From an uncultured Bacteroidia bacterium (GTDB lineage Bacteria; Bacteroidota; Bacteroidia; Bacteroidales; UBA932): DNA of 61,887 bases. The notes under the pieces were generated by a model, which did no database searches, had not been told where the DNA came from, and saw nothing but the letters and a program-made list of their open reading frames with translations. The stretch is taken from contig CACWLD010000015.1 in assembly GCA_902761655.1 (NCBI GenBank), positions 1 to 61,887 of the forward strand, given 5' to 3'. Both the position numbers and the translations under genes were made by a program. Of the stretch, positions 1-8,005 are shown one piece after another; position 1 is the stretch's first letter; every line of letters begins with the position of its first letter.

Positions 1-69
1 TCCGCCTTTGACGGCCTTTGCAAACATTTCCCTGGTGTTTACAAGACCCAATTCTTTAAAAGAAACCAT
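1..69 (-). CDS. fba: Class II fructose-1,6-bisphosphate aldolase, 5' fragment
   Basis: Only the first 23 codons are in the window; the gene runs off the left edge. The peptide begins MVSFKELGLVNTREMFAKA, which matches the conserved N-terminus I know from class II fructose-bisphosphate aldolases of Bacteroidales (zinc enzyme splitting fructose-1,6-bisphosphate into GAP and DHAP in glycolysis). The ATG is on the complement of 67-69 and lies about 40 nt from a leftward TATTTTTG box. The call rests on this short N-terminus, so it is good but not certain. Confidence 0.75.
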   Translation of the reverse strand, partial: MVSFKELGLVNTREMFAKAVKGG

Positions 70-109
70 AATTTTATTTTATAAATATTTGATGCGGTTT
101 AAGCAATCG

Positions 110-117
110 CAAAAATA
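110..117 (-). promoter_or_regulatory. Promoter -7 box for fba
   Basis: On the complement this reads TATTTTTG, a perfect Bacteroidetes TAnnTTTG box. It is back to back with the gmk box, with 2 bp between them; together they form an 8-2-8 palindrome. Confidence 0.6.
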
Positions 118-119
118 GT

Positions 120-127
120 TATTTTTG
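120..127 (+). promoter_or_regulatory. Promoter -7 box for gmk
   Basis: TATTTTTG, a perfect TAnnTTTG box. Transcription would begin near 133. This rules out an in-frame start at 125 for gmk and favours the ATG at 146. Confidence 0.6.
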
Positions 128-145
128 TATAAATATAGAAATTGG

Positions 146-715
146 ATGGGCAATAAAGTAATGATATTTTCCGCACCTTCCGGAGCGGGCAAAAGTACGG
201 TGGTAAACCACCTCCTTGAACTGTATCCGCAGTTTGAGTTTTCCGTGTCCGCAACCTCCCGCGCGCCGCGCGGAGAAGAGAAGGACGGCGTGGAATACTA
301 TTTCATTGACGCTGACAAATTCCGCGAACTCATTGAGCAGGACGCCTTTGTGGAATACGAGGAGGTTTACGAGAACCGTTTCTACGGCACCCTCAAGTCA
401 GAGGTGGAGAGGATATGGGCAAAGGGAAAGGTGATCCTCTTTGACGTGGATGTCAAGGGCGGTTACAACCTCAAGAAATACTTTGGGGACAAGGCCCTTT
501 CAGTGCTCATCATCCCGCCTTCAATGGAAGTGCTGGAGCAGCGCCTGCGCGGCCGCGGCACTGACAGCGAAGACGCGATAAAGGAGCGCCTTGCAAAGGC
601 CGCGTCGGAACTAGACTTCGCCCTTGGCAAATTTGACATTGAGCTTGTCAACGACGTCCTGGCGGACACTTTCCGCAAGGCGGAGGAACTTACGGACAGA
701 TTCATCTCCTTATGA
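146..715 (+). CDS. gmk: Guanylate kinase
   Basis: Phosphorylates GMP to GDP with ATP in the cytoplasm, in purine nucleotide synthesis. The 189-residue protein has a P-loop SAPSGAGKS near residues 7-15, the GMP-binding stretch SRAPRxxEKDGVEYYF, and the lid region RLRGRGTDSEDAIKERL, all as in the family, and its length is normal. An in-frame start at 125 would fall inside the promoter box, so the ATG at 146 (MGNKVMIFSAPSG) is chosen. The stop overlaps the nadD start by 4 nt (ATGA), so the two are translationally coupled. Confidence 0.95.
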   Translation: MGNKVMIFSAPSGAGKSTVVNHLLELYPQFEFSVSATSRAPRGEEKDGVEYYFIDADKFRELIEQDAFVEYEEVYENRFYGTLKSEVERIWAKGKVILFDVDVKGGYNLKKYFGDKALSVLIIPPSMEVLEQRLRGRGTDSEDAIKERLAKAASELDFALGKFDIELVNDVLADTFRKAEELTDRFISL

Positions 716-1269
716 AGATAGCGGTTTACTCAGGCTCCTTCGACCCTCTCCATATAGGCCATCTGGCCATTATGGAGTATCTGACGCAGAAGGAGGACTT
801 TGACTGGGTTTACCTTGTGGTCACCCCCCAGAACCCGCTCAAGGAAGCGGAGAAGGCCCGGACGGGAATGAAGCGCTTCCGCGCCGCAAGGCGCGCTGTG
901 CGCCGTCATCCCGGCCTCAGGGTAAAGGTGGACCGCATAGAACTGCGGATGGAACCTCCGCACTACACCATAAGGACGCTGGAAGCCCTGCGCGAGCGTG
1001 AGCCCAAAAACGAATTCACGCTTGTGATAGGGGCCGACAACCTGGAGCGTATGCACAAATGGAAGGCCTATTCCCGCATCCTCAAGGAATTCGGCGTGCT
1101 GGTATACCCGCGGCAAGGCGTGGACGCCCAGGCTCTCCAGGAGAGCCTCCTGGCGGAAGACCCGGAGTACAAGATCCGCCTCATTGACGCCCCAATGGTG
1201 GACATCTCCTCCACCTTCATACGCGAGGGCCTGCAGAGAGGGGAGAATATGGATAAATGGCTGATGTGA
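712..1269 (+). CDS. nadD: Nicotinate-nucleotide adenylyltransferase
   Basis: Adenylates nicotinic acid mononucleotide to deamido-NAD in NAD synthesis. The 185-residue protein starts with the nucleotidyltransferase motif GSFDPLHIGH (residues 8-17) and ends with the ISSTFIREGL motif that contacts ATP phosphates. FTLVIGADNL in the middle is also typical. It overlaps gmk by 4 nt and is followed 13 nt later by the kinase-like gene, so it is probably part of a rightward gmk-to-mntP operon. Confidence 0.95.
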   Translation: MKIAVYSGSFDPLHIGHLAIMEYLTQKEDFDWVYLVVTPQNPLKEAEKARTGMKRFRAARRAVRRHPGLRVKVDRIELRMEPPHYTIRTLEALREREPKNEFTLVIGADNLERMHKWKAYSRILKEFGVLVYPRQGVDAQALQESLLAEDPEYKIRLIDAPMVDISSTFIREGLQRGENMDKWLM

Positions 1270-1282
1270 CAATTATAACGAT

Positions 1283-2089
1283 ATGAAACTTATAGTAGAC
1301 AGCGGGGCCACCAAGACTGACTGGTGCGCCATCCGCCAGGACGGAACCATAGGACATCTGCGCACGGAAGGCGTAAACCTTACCACTATGCCTTCCCAGT
1401 CAATTGACAACTATACCCAAAGGGCCATAGCCGCGCTCAATACCAACTACGAGCTGGTAAGCGAGGTGCACATCTATGCGGCCGGCCTGCTTGAGCCGCG
1501 CACCAGCGGAAACGTAGAATACGCTTCCGACCTGCTTGCCGCGGCCCGCGCACTCTGCGGCCACCAGAGCGGCATAGTGGCCATTATGGGAACGGGCTCC
1601 AACAGCTGCCTCTATGACGGCCAGAACGTGGTCAAGAACGTCCGCTCCGGCGGTTTCATCCTTGGTGACGAGGGCAGCGCCGCCTGCCTTGGCAAGATGT
1701 TCATATCCGATTTCCTCAAGGGACTTGTCCCAAAGGAAGTCGCGGAAGAACTGGAAGCCTCCTTCAAGGTGGATTACAATACCGTTGTAAGGAATGTCTA
1801 TAAGGGAGAAGCGCCCTCTCGCTACCTGGGCTTCTTTGCCCCGTGGCTCATAGAGAGGTATTCCTCCTGCGAATATATCCACGACCTCATCAAGCTCAAC
1901 TTCAAGCTTTTCATTGACAGGGCCCTCAGCAGGTATGACTGCAAGGACTATCCCGTGGGCCTTGTAGGAGGGTTCGTGTACAGTCTCAAGGATGTCTTCA
2001 GCGAGGTGGCATCGTCCTGCGGAATCCGCATCTCCCGTATTGAGGAGTCCCCTATGAAGGGCCTTATCGAGTATCACAGCAATGATTGA
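1283..2089 (+). CDS. BadF/BadG/BcrA-type ATPase, N-acetylglucosamine kinase-like
   Basis: A 268-residue ASKHA-fold sugar-kinase-like ATPase. The phosphate-binding motif DSGATKTDW is at residues 6-14, a second loop GTGSNSC follows near 104-110, and GGFILGDEGSAACLGK is the family's third motif. Bacteroidetes proteins of this kind are annotated as putative N-acetylglucosamine kinases, which would make it a salvage enzyme for cell-wall amino sugars, but the substrate cannot be read from the sequence. The 3' end overlaps recR by 8 nt. Confidence 0.8.
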   Translation: MKLIVDSGATKTDWCAIRQDGTIGHLRTEGVNLTTMPSQSIDNYTQRAIAALNTNYELVSEVHIYAAGLLEPRTSGNVEYASDLLAAARALCGHQSGIVAIMGTGSNSCLYDGQNVVKNVRSGGFILGDEGSAACLGKMFISDFLKGLVPKEVAEELEASFKVDYNTVVRNVYKGEAPSRYLGFFAPWLIERYSSCEYIHDLIKLNFKLFIDRALSRYDCKDYPVGLVGGFVYSLKDVFSEVASSCGIRISRIEESPMKGLIEYHSND

Positions 2090-2699
2090 GAAGTATCCTT
2101 CAAAGCTGCTTGAAGATGCAGTGGAAGCCATAGGCACCCTTCCCGGGGTGGGGCACAGGAGCGCCCTGCGCCTGGCCCTGCACCTGCTTGGGCAGCCTCA
2201 GGACAACGTGCATCATTTCACCGCCGCCATAAACAATCTTGTCGATGGCGTTCATTACTGCAAGGAATGCAGGATGATATCTGACAGCGACACCTGCTCG
2301 ATATGCTCCGATCCCACCAGGGACCATAAGACAATCTGCGTGGTGGAGAGCGTCAGGGACGTGATGAGCATTGAGAATACCGGCCAGTACAAGGGCGTCT
2401 ACCACGTCCTGGGCGGCATCATTTCCCCTATAAACGGGATAGGTCCTTCGGACCTGACAATAAAGGAACTTGTTGAAAGGCTTCGCACCCTGCAGGGGCA
2501 GGCTGTCGAGGTGATCCTTGCCCTGAGCGGAGACGTGGAGGGCGAGACCACATCGTTCTATATCTACAGGCAGATAGAGCGCCTGGGCGTGAAAGTGACT
2601 TCGCTTGCACGCGGCCTTGGCTTTGGGGATGACCTAGAGTATGCGGATTCCCTGACACTTGGGCGCTCGATAGTTAACCGAATAGAATTCAAGCCGTGA
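2082..2699 (+). CDS. recR: Recombination mediator RecR
   Basis: RecR works with RecO (and RecF) to load RecA at gaps during recombinational repair. The 205 residues show the helix-hairpin-helix LPGVGHRSALRLALHLL, a four-cysteine zinc motif CKEC...CSIC near residues 64-79, and a Toprim domain with VVESVRDVMSIE and YHVLGG. Length is normal. It overlaps the upstream kinase gene by 8 nt and the downstream mntP GTG start by 4 nt. Confidence 0.95.
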   Translation: MIEKYPSKLLEDAVEAIGTLPGVGHRSALRLALHLLGQPQDNVHHFTAAINNLVDGVHYCKECRMISDSDTCSICSDPTRDHKTICVVESVRDVMSIENTGQYKGVYHVLGGIISPINGIGPSDLTIKELVERLRTLQGQAVEVILALSGDVEGETTSFYIYRQIERLGVKVTSLARGLGFGDDLEYADSLTLGRSIVNRIEFKP

Positions 2700-3250
2700 G
2701 CGTAGTATTGACTGCCATCCTCTTTGCTCTTTCCCTCTGTGCTGACTGCTTTGCCGTGAGCCTCTGCTCCGGCATCACTATGGGTAAGGTCGCCAGGAAG
2801 GACACCCTTGTGGTGGCATCGGCTTTTGCCGTAATCCAGACAGCCTTCCTTATGATTGGCTGGGCGTTTGGAAGCGCAGTGGCGCCGCTGATAGGCAGGG
2901 TGGCTCCCTGGATAGGATTCCTACTGCTCCTGTATGTTGGAGGAAGCATGGTCCTGGAGGGCATAAAGGGAGAGGCGGAGGCGCTCAACCTGAACGGATT
3001 CCGCAATATTGTGCTGGGAGGCCTGGCCACCAGCATAGACGCCCTTGCTGCAGGAATGTCAATGTCATTGAGCGGTGAGTCTTTTTCAATTGCAGCCCCC
3101 AAGGCGTTGGCGGTCCTGGTAGTCACATTCCTTAGCGTGGTGCTTGGAATAACCAGCGGCAAGGTACTCGCTGACAAGGTGGGCCGCATAGCCGAAATAA
3201 TTGGCGGATTAGTGCTTATAGGACTGGGGATAAGTATTCTACTTAAATAA
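2696..3250 (+). CDS. mntP: Manganese efflux pump MntP
   Basis: A 184-residue inner-membrane protein with six predicted hydrophobic segments in two repeats. The paired membrane aspartates important in MntP are present in LCADCFAVSLCSGI (first helix) and ATSIDALAAGMSM (fourth). The family exports Mn2+. The GTG start overlaps the recR stop (GTGA). Choosing the next in-frame Met would remove the first helix, so GTG is favoured. It is the last gene before the corA promoter. Confidence 0.88.
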   Translation: MSVVLTAILFALSLCADCFAVSLCSGITMGKVARKDTLVVASAFAVIQTAFLMIGWAFGSAVAPLIGRVAPWIGFLLLLYVGGSMVLEGIKGEAEALNLNGFRNIVLGGLATSIDALAAGMSMSLSGESFSIAAPKALAVLVVTFLSVVLGITSGKVLADKVGRIAEIIGGLVLIGLGISILLK

Positions 3251-3257
3251 TTTTTTC

Positions 3258-3265
3258 TATATTTG
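3258..3265 (+). promoter_or_regulatory. Promoter -7 box for corA, with a repeated leader motif
   Basis: TATATTTG, a perfect TAnnTTTG box 7 nt after the mntP stop. The leader that follows carries two direct copies of CGTCGGCT (3269-3276 and 3286-3293). Confidence 0.55.
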
Positions 3266-3348
3266 CGCCGTCGGCTTCTCCGTGACGTCGGCTAACCCGT
3301 AAGTTTAACACCCTTCCGACTATTGCCGGGACCAACACTGGAAGGATT

Positions 3349-4302
3349 ATGATCAAGATTTTCTACAGGCTCGGGAATGAGATTATGCTCTCCCGGTCTC
3401 AAACGGAGTTTGCTACTATCAGCAAAGAAAATGTGCTCTGGATAGATATCCTGGAACCTACAGGAGAAGAAAAAAGGGCAACCGAAACTTTCCTTGGAAC
3501 GGAAGTACAGAGCCGTGACCAAACAGAGGAGATTGAAAGTTCCTCCCGCTTCTGGGAGGAGGATGAAGGGATATTCGCCAACACGTCCTTCCTGTCACCT
3601 GCCGGAGACGAGATGACCACTGACCCGGTATCCTTCATAATCACTGACTATACCCTCACAACGCTGCGTGACATTCCGCTGCGTTCCTTCGACCTGCTTC
3701 AAATGAAGTTGCAGGCCAGGCCTGAGTTGTTCCCCGACGCATTCACCCTTTTCCTTGAGATAATGGAGAAGAGGGTGGACCTTGACGCGGACATCGTGGA
3801 GCTGTTCGCAAAGGACACCTCCCAGTACAGCAAGCGAATCAACCAGCAGGAAGATATCAACGAGGCCTTCCTCCTGGACATAAACCAGTTGCAGGAGAAC
3901 GCAATGCTCATCAGGGCCAACATAGTGGACAAGCAAAGGCTCCTTTCCAACCTTGTCAAGAGCCACCGCTGCCCAAAGGATCCTGAACTGCGAGAAGAGA
4001 TCAACGTGCTCATACAGGACATAGCATCCCTCATAAACCATATCAACTTTACGTTTGAAAGGCTTGAGTATCTGCAGGATACGGTGCTGGGAATCATCAA
4101 CCTGGACCAGAACAGGATAATGAAGATCTTTACCGTGATCACCTTGCTCATTATGCCTGCCACTTTCGTGGCCAGCTTCTATGGAATGAACGTGGCCCTG
4201 CCGTTTGACAAGTACCGCCTGGCGTGGCTTGGGATACTGGGCGTTATGGCCCTGTTCGCATTTCTTTTATGGTATGTTTTCCGTAAAAAGAAAATGTTGT
4301 AA
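3349..4302 (+). CDS. corA: CorA-family divalent cation transporter
   Basis: Mg2+ (possibly Co2+/Ni2+) channel of the inner membrane. The 317-residue protein has a long acidic, helical cytoplasmic N-terminal domain and two C-terminal transmembrane helices. The signature YGMN lies at the end of the first helix (ASFYGMNVALP) and the protein ends in a basic tail RKKKML, as in CorA. It has its own promoter after mntP and a strong terminator right after the stop. Confidence 0.9.
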   Translation: MIKIFYRLGNEIMLSRSQTEFATISKENVLWIDILEPTGEEKRATETFLGTEVQSRDQTEEIESSSRFWEEDEGIFANTSFLSPAGDEMTTDPVSFIITDYTLTTLRDIPLRSFDLLQMKLQARPELFPDAFTLFLEIMEKRVDLDADIVELFAKDTSQYSKRINQQEDINEAFLLDINQLQENAMLIRANIVDKQRLLSNLVKSHRCPKDPELREEINVLIQDIASLINHINFTFERLEYLQDTVLGIINLDQNRIMKIFTVITLLIMPATFVASFYGMNVALPFDKYRLAWLGILGVMALFAFLLWYVFRKKKML

Positions 4303-4317
4303 ATCAATTATTTTTAC

Positions 4318-4325
4318 TATATTTG
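4318..4325 (+). promoter_or_regulatory. Promoter -7 box for rpsA, merged with the corA terminator
   Basis: TATATTTG, a perfect TAnnTTTG box. Its final G is the first base of the corA terminator stem, so terminator and promoter share sequence. The rpsA leader would start near 4331 and run about 80 nt. Confidence 0.6.
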
Positions 4326-4353
4326 CGCGCTCTATTTGGAGGGCGCTTTTTTT
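4325..4353 (+). terminator. Intrinsic terminator of corA
   Basis: Stem GCGC-G-CTC / GAG-G-GCGC (one G-G mismatch) with a 6-nt loop, followed by seven Ts. It starts 22 nt after the corA stop. Confidence 0.8.
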
Positions 4354-4413
4354 GACCCCTCCAAACAGCACAAAACATAATGTTAAACCCCTAGTTTGTT
4401 TTAATTTACAATT

Positions 4414-6264
4414 ATGGAAGAAGAAGTAAAAGTTGTTGAAGCACAGGAAACTCCTGAAGTACAGGAAGCTCCCGTAGCACAAAAAGAAACCAAGAAGAGT
4501 TCTCTGAACGCTTCAGTCGCCCCTGAGGATTTCGACTGGGACGCTTTTGAGCAGGCCGACTATTATGGCGGCACCAGCAAGGAGGATGTAAAGGCCGCTT
4601 ACGACCAGACCCTCTCAAAGGTTGTTGAAAATGAAGTTGTAGAAGGTGAGGTTACCGCTATCAACAAGCGTGAGGTAATCGTATCCATCGGCGGAAAGAG
4701 CGAGGGTGTCATCTCCGCTCCCGAGTTCCGTTACAACCCTGACCTCAAGGTCGGTGACAAAGTAGAAGTGTTCGTAGAGAGCGCTGAGGACAAGAAGGGC
4801 CAGCTTGTAATTTCTCACAAGAAGGCACGCGCCCTCAAGTCTTGGGATAGAGTTAACGAGGCCTACAACAGCGGCGAGATCGTAAAGGGCTTCGTAAAGA
4901 CCCGCACAAAGGGTGGTATGATCGTGGACGTATTCGGAATCGAGGCATTCCTTCCGGGTTCACAGATCGACATCAAGCCTATCAGGGATTATGACGTTTA
5001 CGTTAACCAGCCAATCGACCTCAAGATTGTCAAGATCAACCAGGAGTTCCGCAACGTGGTTGTATCCCACAAGGCTCTCCTCGAGGCAGAGCAGGAGCAG
5101 AAGCGTTCCGAGCTTATCGGCAAGCTTGAGAAGGGCCAGGTACTGGAGGGTGTTGTAAAGAACATCACCAACTACGGAGTATTCGTAGACCTTGGCGGAG
5201 TGGACGGTCTCATCCACATTACAGACCTCTCTTGGGGCAGGATCAACCATCCGGAAGAGGTTGTTACACTTGACGAGAAGATCAAGGTGGTTGTCCTTGA
5301 CTTCAACGAGCAGCAGAAGAGGATCGCCCTTGGACTCAAGCAGCTTACCGCTCATCCTTGGGATAACCTCGATCCTAACCTGGGCGTAGGCGACAAGGTT
5401 CGCGGAAAGGTAGTCCTCATTGCAGACTACGGCGCATTCGTAGAGATTGAGCCGGGCGTAGAGGGACTCATCCACGTATCTGAGATGTCCTGGAGCCCCA
5501 GGCTTCACTCAGCACAGGAATTCCTCAAGGTTGGCGACGAGGTTGAGGCCCAGATCCTTACCCTTGACCGCGAGAACCGCAAGATGTCCCTTGGTCTCAA
5601 GCAGCTTTCTGCAAATCCTTGGGAGAGCATCCGCGAGAAATACCCTGTTGGCTCACAGCAGAAGGCAGTTGTACGCAACATCACCAACTTTGGCGTATTC
5701 GCAGAGCTGGAGGACGGCGTAGAGGGACTGGTTCACATCAGCGACCTTTCCTGGAACAAGATCAAGCATCCTTCAGAGGTTGTAGCCCCTGGTGACACAA
5801 TCGACGTACAGATCCTTGACTTTGACGAGGCAAGCCACAAGCTCAGCCTTGGCCACAAGCAGGTTCTCCCCAACCCTTGGGACGAGATCGAGAAGAACTT
5901 CCCTGTAGGTTCTACAGTAGAGGGAACAATCGCTTCCGCTACCGATAAGGGAGCTACCGTTACCTTCGAGGGAACTGACGCAGAGGGATTCGTTTACAGC
6001 CGCGACCTTGTAAAGGAAGACGGCAAGCAGGCAGTTGTAGGAGAGAAGCTCCCGTTCAAGGTAGTTGAACTCCGCCGCAGCACCCGCAGGATCCTCCTCT
6101 CACACCTCAGGACTTACTCAGAGGCTAAGGAGAGGGCTGCAGCAGCCGAGCAGGACAACACCAAGAAGGCTGTAAAGAAGATCAACGCCAATGTCGAGAG
6201 GACAACCCTCGGTGACATCGACGCCCTTGCAGCACTCAAGGACAAACTCGAGAAAGGTGAGTAA
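4414..6264 (+). CDS. rpsA: 30S ribosomal protein S1
   Basis: Helps mRNA bind the 30S subunit; in Bacteroidetes, where Shine-Dalgarno sites are rare, S1 is thought to carry more of initiation. The 616 residues have an acidic N-terminal extension and then a string of S1 (OB-fold) domains, seen as repeated VDGLIHITDLSW / VEGLIHVSEMSW / VEGLVHISDLSW blocks. Codon use is strongly biased to CTC, AAG and GTA, as in a highly expressed gene. A 60-nt leader after the T-tract might host autoregulation, but I see no clear structure. Confidence 0.97.
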   Translation: MEEEVKVVEAQETPEVQEAPVAQKETKKSSLNASVAPEDFDWDAFEQADYYGGTSKEDVKAAYDQTLSKVVENEVVEGEVTAINKREVIVSIGGKSEGVISAPEFRYNPDLKVGDKVEVFVESAEDKKGQLVISHKKARALKSWDRVNEAYNSGEIVKGFVKTRTKGGMIVDVFGIEAFLPGSQIDIKPIRDYDVYVNQPIDLKIVKINQEFRNVVVSHKALLEAEQEQKRSELIGKLEKGQVLEGVVKNITNYGVFVDLGGVDGLIHITDLSWGRINHPEEVVTLDEKIKVVVLDFNEQQKRIALGLKQLTAHPWDNLDPNLGVGDKVRGKVVLIADYGAFVEIEPGVEGLIHVSEMSWSPRLHSAQEFLKVGDEVEAQILTLDRENRKMSLGLKQLSANPWESIREKYPVGSQQKAVVRNITNFGVFAELEDGVEGLVHISDLSWNKIKHPSEVVAPGDTIDVQILDFDEASHKLSLGHKQVLPNPWDEIEKNFPVGSTVEGTIASATDKGATVTFEGTDAEGFVYSRDLVKEDGKQAVVGEKLPFKVVELRRSTRRILLSHLRTYSEAKERAAAAEQDNTKKAVKKINANVERTTLGDIDALAALKDKLEKGE

Positions 6265-7030
6265 TTTCATACTAACTGTACTGGGTACGGCATCGGCCGT
6301 GCCCATTGCAGACAGAAATCCAAGCGCCCAAGTACTGAACGTGCACGGGCGCTTGTTCTTGATAGACTGCGGCGAGGGCACCCAGCAGCAGTTCAGGCGT
6401 CTGCACCTGTCTTTCCTGAAAGTGGAGGCCATATTCCTGTCGCATATCCACGGGGACCACTGCCTGGGAATCTTCGGGCTGCTGTCCACTATGTCAATGT
6501 ATGGACGCACGCAGCCCCTGCGCATTTTTGCGCCCCGTGCCTTCGGCCCAATACTCAAGTTCTACCAGAGTTACTTTGGTGCCGATGACACCTTCCAGGT
6601 GGAGCACGTGGTTCTGGATGCGAAGGAGCCGCAGGAAATCCTGAGCGTGGGAGAGCTCAGCGTGAGCGCGTTCCCGCTGAGGCACAAGATAGAGTGCTAT
6701 GGCTTCGGCTTTACATACAGGGGGAACTATGCGTATGCGTACTGCAGCGACACGGCGCCGTTCCCGGAGCTTTCCACCTGGGTGAAGGGCGTGAAGTACC
6801 TGTACCACGAATGCACCTACACCAGGGAGCACGCGGAAAAGGCCGTGGCGCGCTACCATTCCGTGACGGACGATGCTGCGCGATGCGCGCTTGAGGCCGG
6901 AGCGGAGAGGCTGGTGATAGGGCACTACTCCTCTCGCGTGAGGGACCTGTCCCAGTTCCAGAGGGAATGTCAGGAAACTTTCCCGGAGACAGTGGCGGCA
7001 AATGATGGAGATGTCTTTGAGATTTATTAA
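6257..7030 (+). CDS. rnz: Ribonuclease Z (tRNase Z)
   Basis: Zinc endonuclease that trims tRNA 3' ends. Metallo-beta-lactamase motifs are in order: SHIHGDHCLG (HxHxDH), the downstream RHKIECYGF, YCSDT, HECTY and GHYSSR. The proposed start is the GTG at 6257, which overlaps the end of rpsA by 8 nt and gives VSNFILTVLGTASA, matching the usual N-terminus; the longer in-frame reading lies wholly inside rpsA. The protein is 257 residues, somewhat short for the family (about 300), mainly through short loops. Confidence 0.9.
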   Translation: MSNFILTVLGTASAVPIADRNPSAQVLNVHGRLFLIDCGEGTQQQFRRLHLSFLKVEAIFLSHIHGDHCLGIFGLLSTMSMYGRTQPLRIFAPRAFGPILKFYQSYFGADDTFQVEHVVLDAKEPQEILSVGELSVSAFPLRHKIECYGFGFTYRGNYAYAYCSDTAPFPELSTWVKGVKYLYHECTYTREHAEKAVARYHSVTDDAARCALEAGAERLVIGHYSSRVRDLSQFQRECQETFPETVAANDGDVFEIY

Positions 7031-7039
7031 CTTTGGGAT

Positions 7040-8005
7040 ATGAAGAAGTTAGTTACATTTTTCGCATTTTGCGTGTGTGCATTTCTGGCAGCGGATGCCC
7101 AGACAAATACAAATCCGCAGCAGACTTATATAGACACCTATAACAAGATTGCCATCAGCGAGATGCAGCGCAGCGGCATTCCTGCCAGCATCACACTGGC
7201 ACAGGGAATGCTGGAGAGCCGTTACGGCCTGTCAGACCTTGCAGTCAGGGGAAACAACCACTTTGGAATCAAGTGCCACGACTGGAAAGGCCGCAGTATG
7301 ATAATGGACGATGAAAGGAAAGGGGAGTGCTTCCGTGCATACGACACCCCTGAGGAGTCTTTTGCGGACCATTCTGATTTCCTGCGTTTCAGGGACCGTT
7401 ACCGCTTCCTCTTCGATTACGATGTAACGGACTACCGCTCCTGGGCATACGGCCTCAGCAAGGCCGGCTATGCAACGGATCCGGAGTATCCCGCAAAGCT
7501 CATAAAACTCATAGAGGACTACAAGCTTGACCAGTATGACAAGCTGAGCCGCAGGGACCAGCGCAACCTCCCGGAGACCCCGACACGCCTGGAGGCAGTG
7601 TCAAGGCTTGAGGGAAAGGCGTTGGAGAAATTCTCCTTCCCCCTGTCACGTGCCGTATATTCACAGAACGACGTTCCTTTCATCTATGTTCAGGAAGGGG
7701 AGACCTTCAAGAGTATAGCTGAGTCCAACAACTTGTTCTTCAAGGAGTTGCTCAAGTTCAACGACCTCTCCAAGGAAAAGGAACTCAAAGCCGGAGACGT
7801 TGTCTACCTCAAGAAAAAGAAGAAAGAGTCCAAGAAGGGACTTGACAAATACGTTGTCGAGAATGACGGTGAGGACCTTTGGGATATCTGCCAGCGCTTT
7901 GCAGTTCAGCAGAAGGAGATTGAAAAGCTCAACGGATTTGACAAGAAACACGTTCTTCGTGAGGGAGATATGATTCTGCTCCGCAAGGTTAAGGCTAAGA
8001 AATGA
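7040..8005 (+). CDS. Glucosaminidase (GH73-like) with two LysM domains, exported
   Basis: A 321-residue peptidoglycan hydrolase. Residues 1-20 form a signal peptide (MKKLVTFFAFCVCAFLAADA). The catalytic domain follows (about 25-165): IPASITLAQGMLESRYG holds the likely catalytic Glu and NNHFGIKCHDW is typical of mannosyl-glycoprotein endo-beta-N-acetylglucosaminidase-like domains. Two LysM modules follow (about 215-260 and 270-315) separated by a lysine-rich linker. It overlaps mltG by 4 nt, so two wall-cleaving enzymes are made together. Confidence 0.88.
   Translation: MKKLVTFFAFCVCAFLAADAQTNTNPQQTYIDTYNKIAISEMQRSGIPASITLAQGMLESRYGLSDLAVRGNNHFGIKCHDWKGRSMIMDDERKGECFRAYDTPEESFADHSDFLRFRDRYRFLFDYDVTDYRSWAYGLSKAGYATDPEYPAKLIKLIEDYKLDQYDKLSRRDQRNLPETPTRLEAVSRLEGKALEKFSFPLSRAVYSQNDVPFIYVQEGETFKSIAESNNLFFKELLKFNDLSKEKELKAGDVVYLKKKKKESKKGLDKYVVENDGEDLWDICQRFAVQQKEIEKLNGFDKKHVLREGDMILLRKVKAKK

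Noticed and set aside
3266-3348. Mg2+ riboswitch in the corA leader
   Set aside because: The leader has a short direct repeat but no M-box-like structure and is only about 80 nt.
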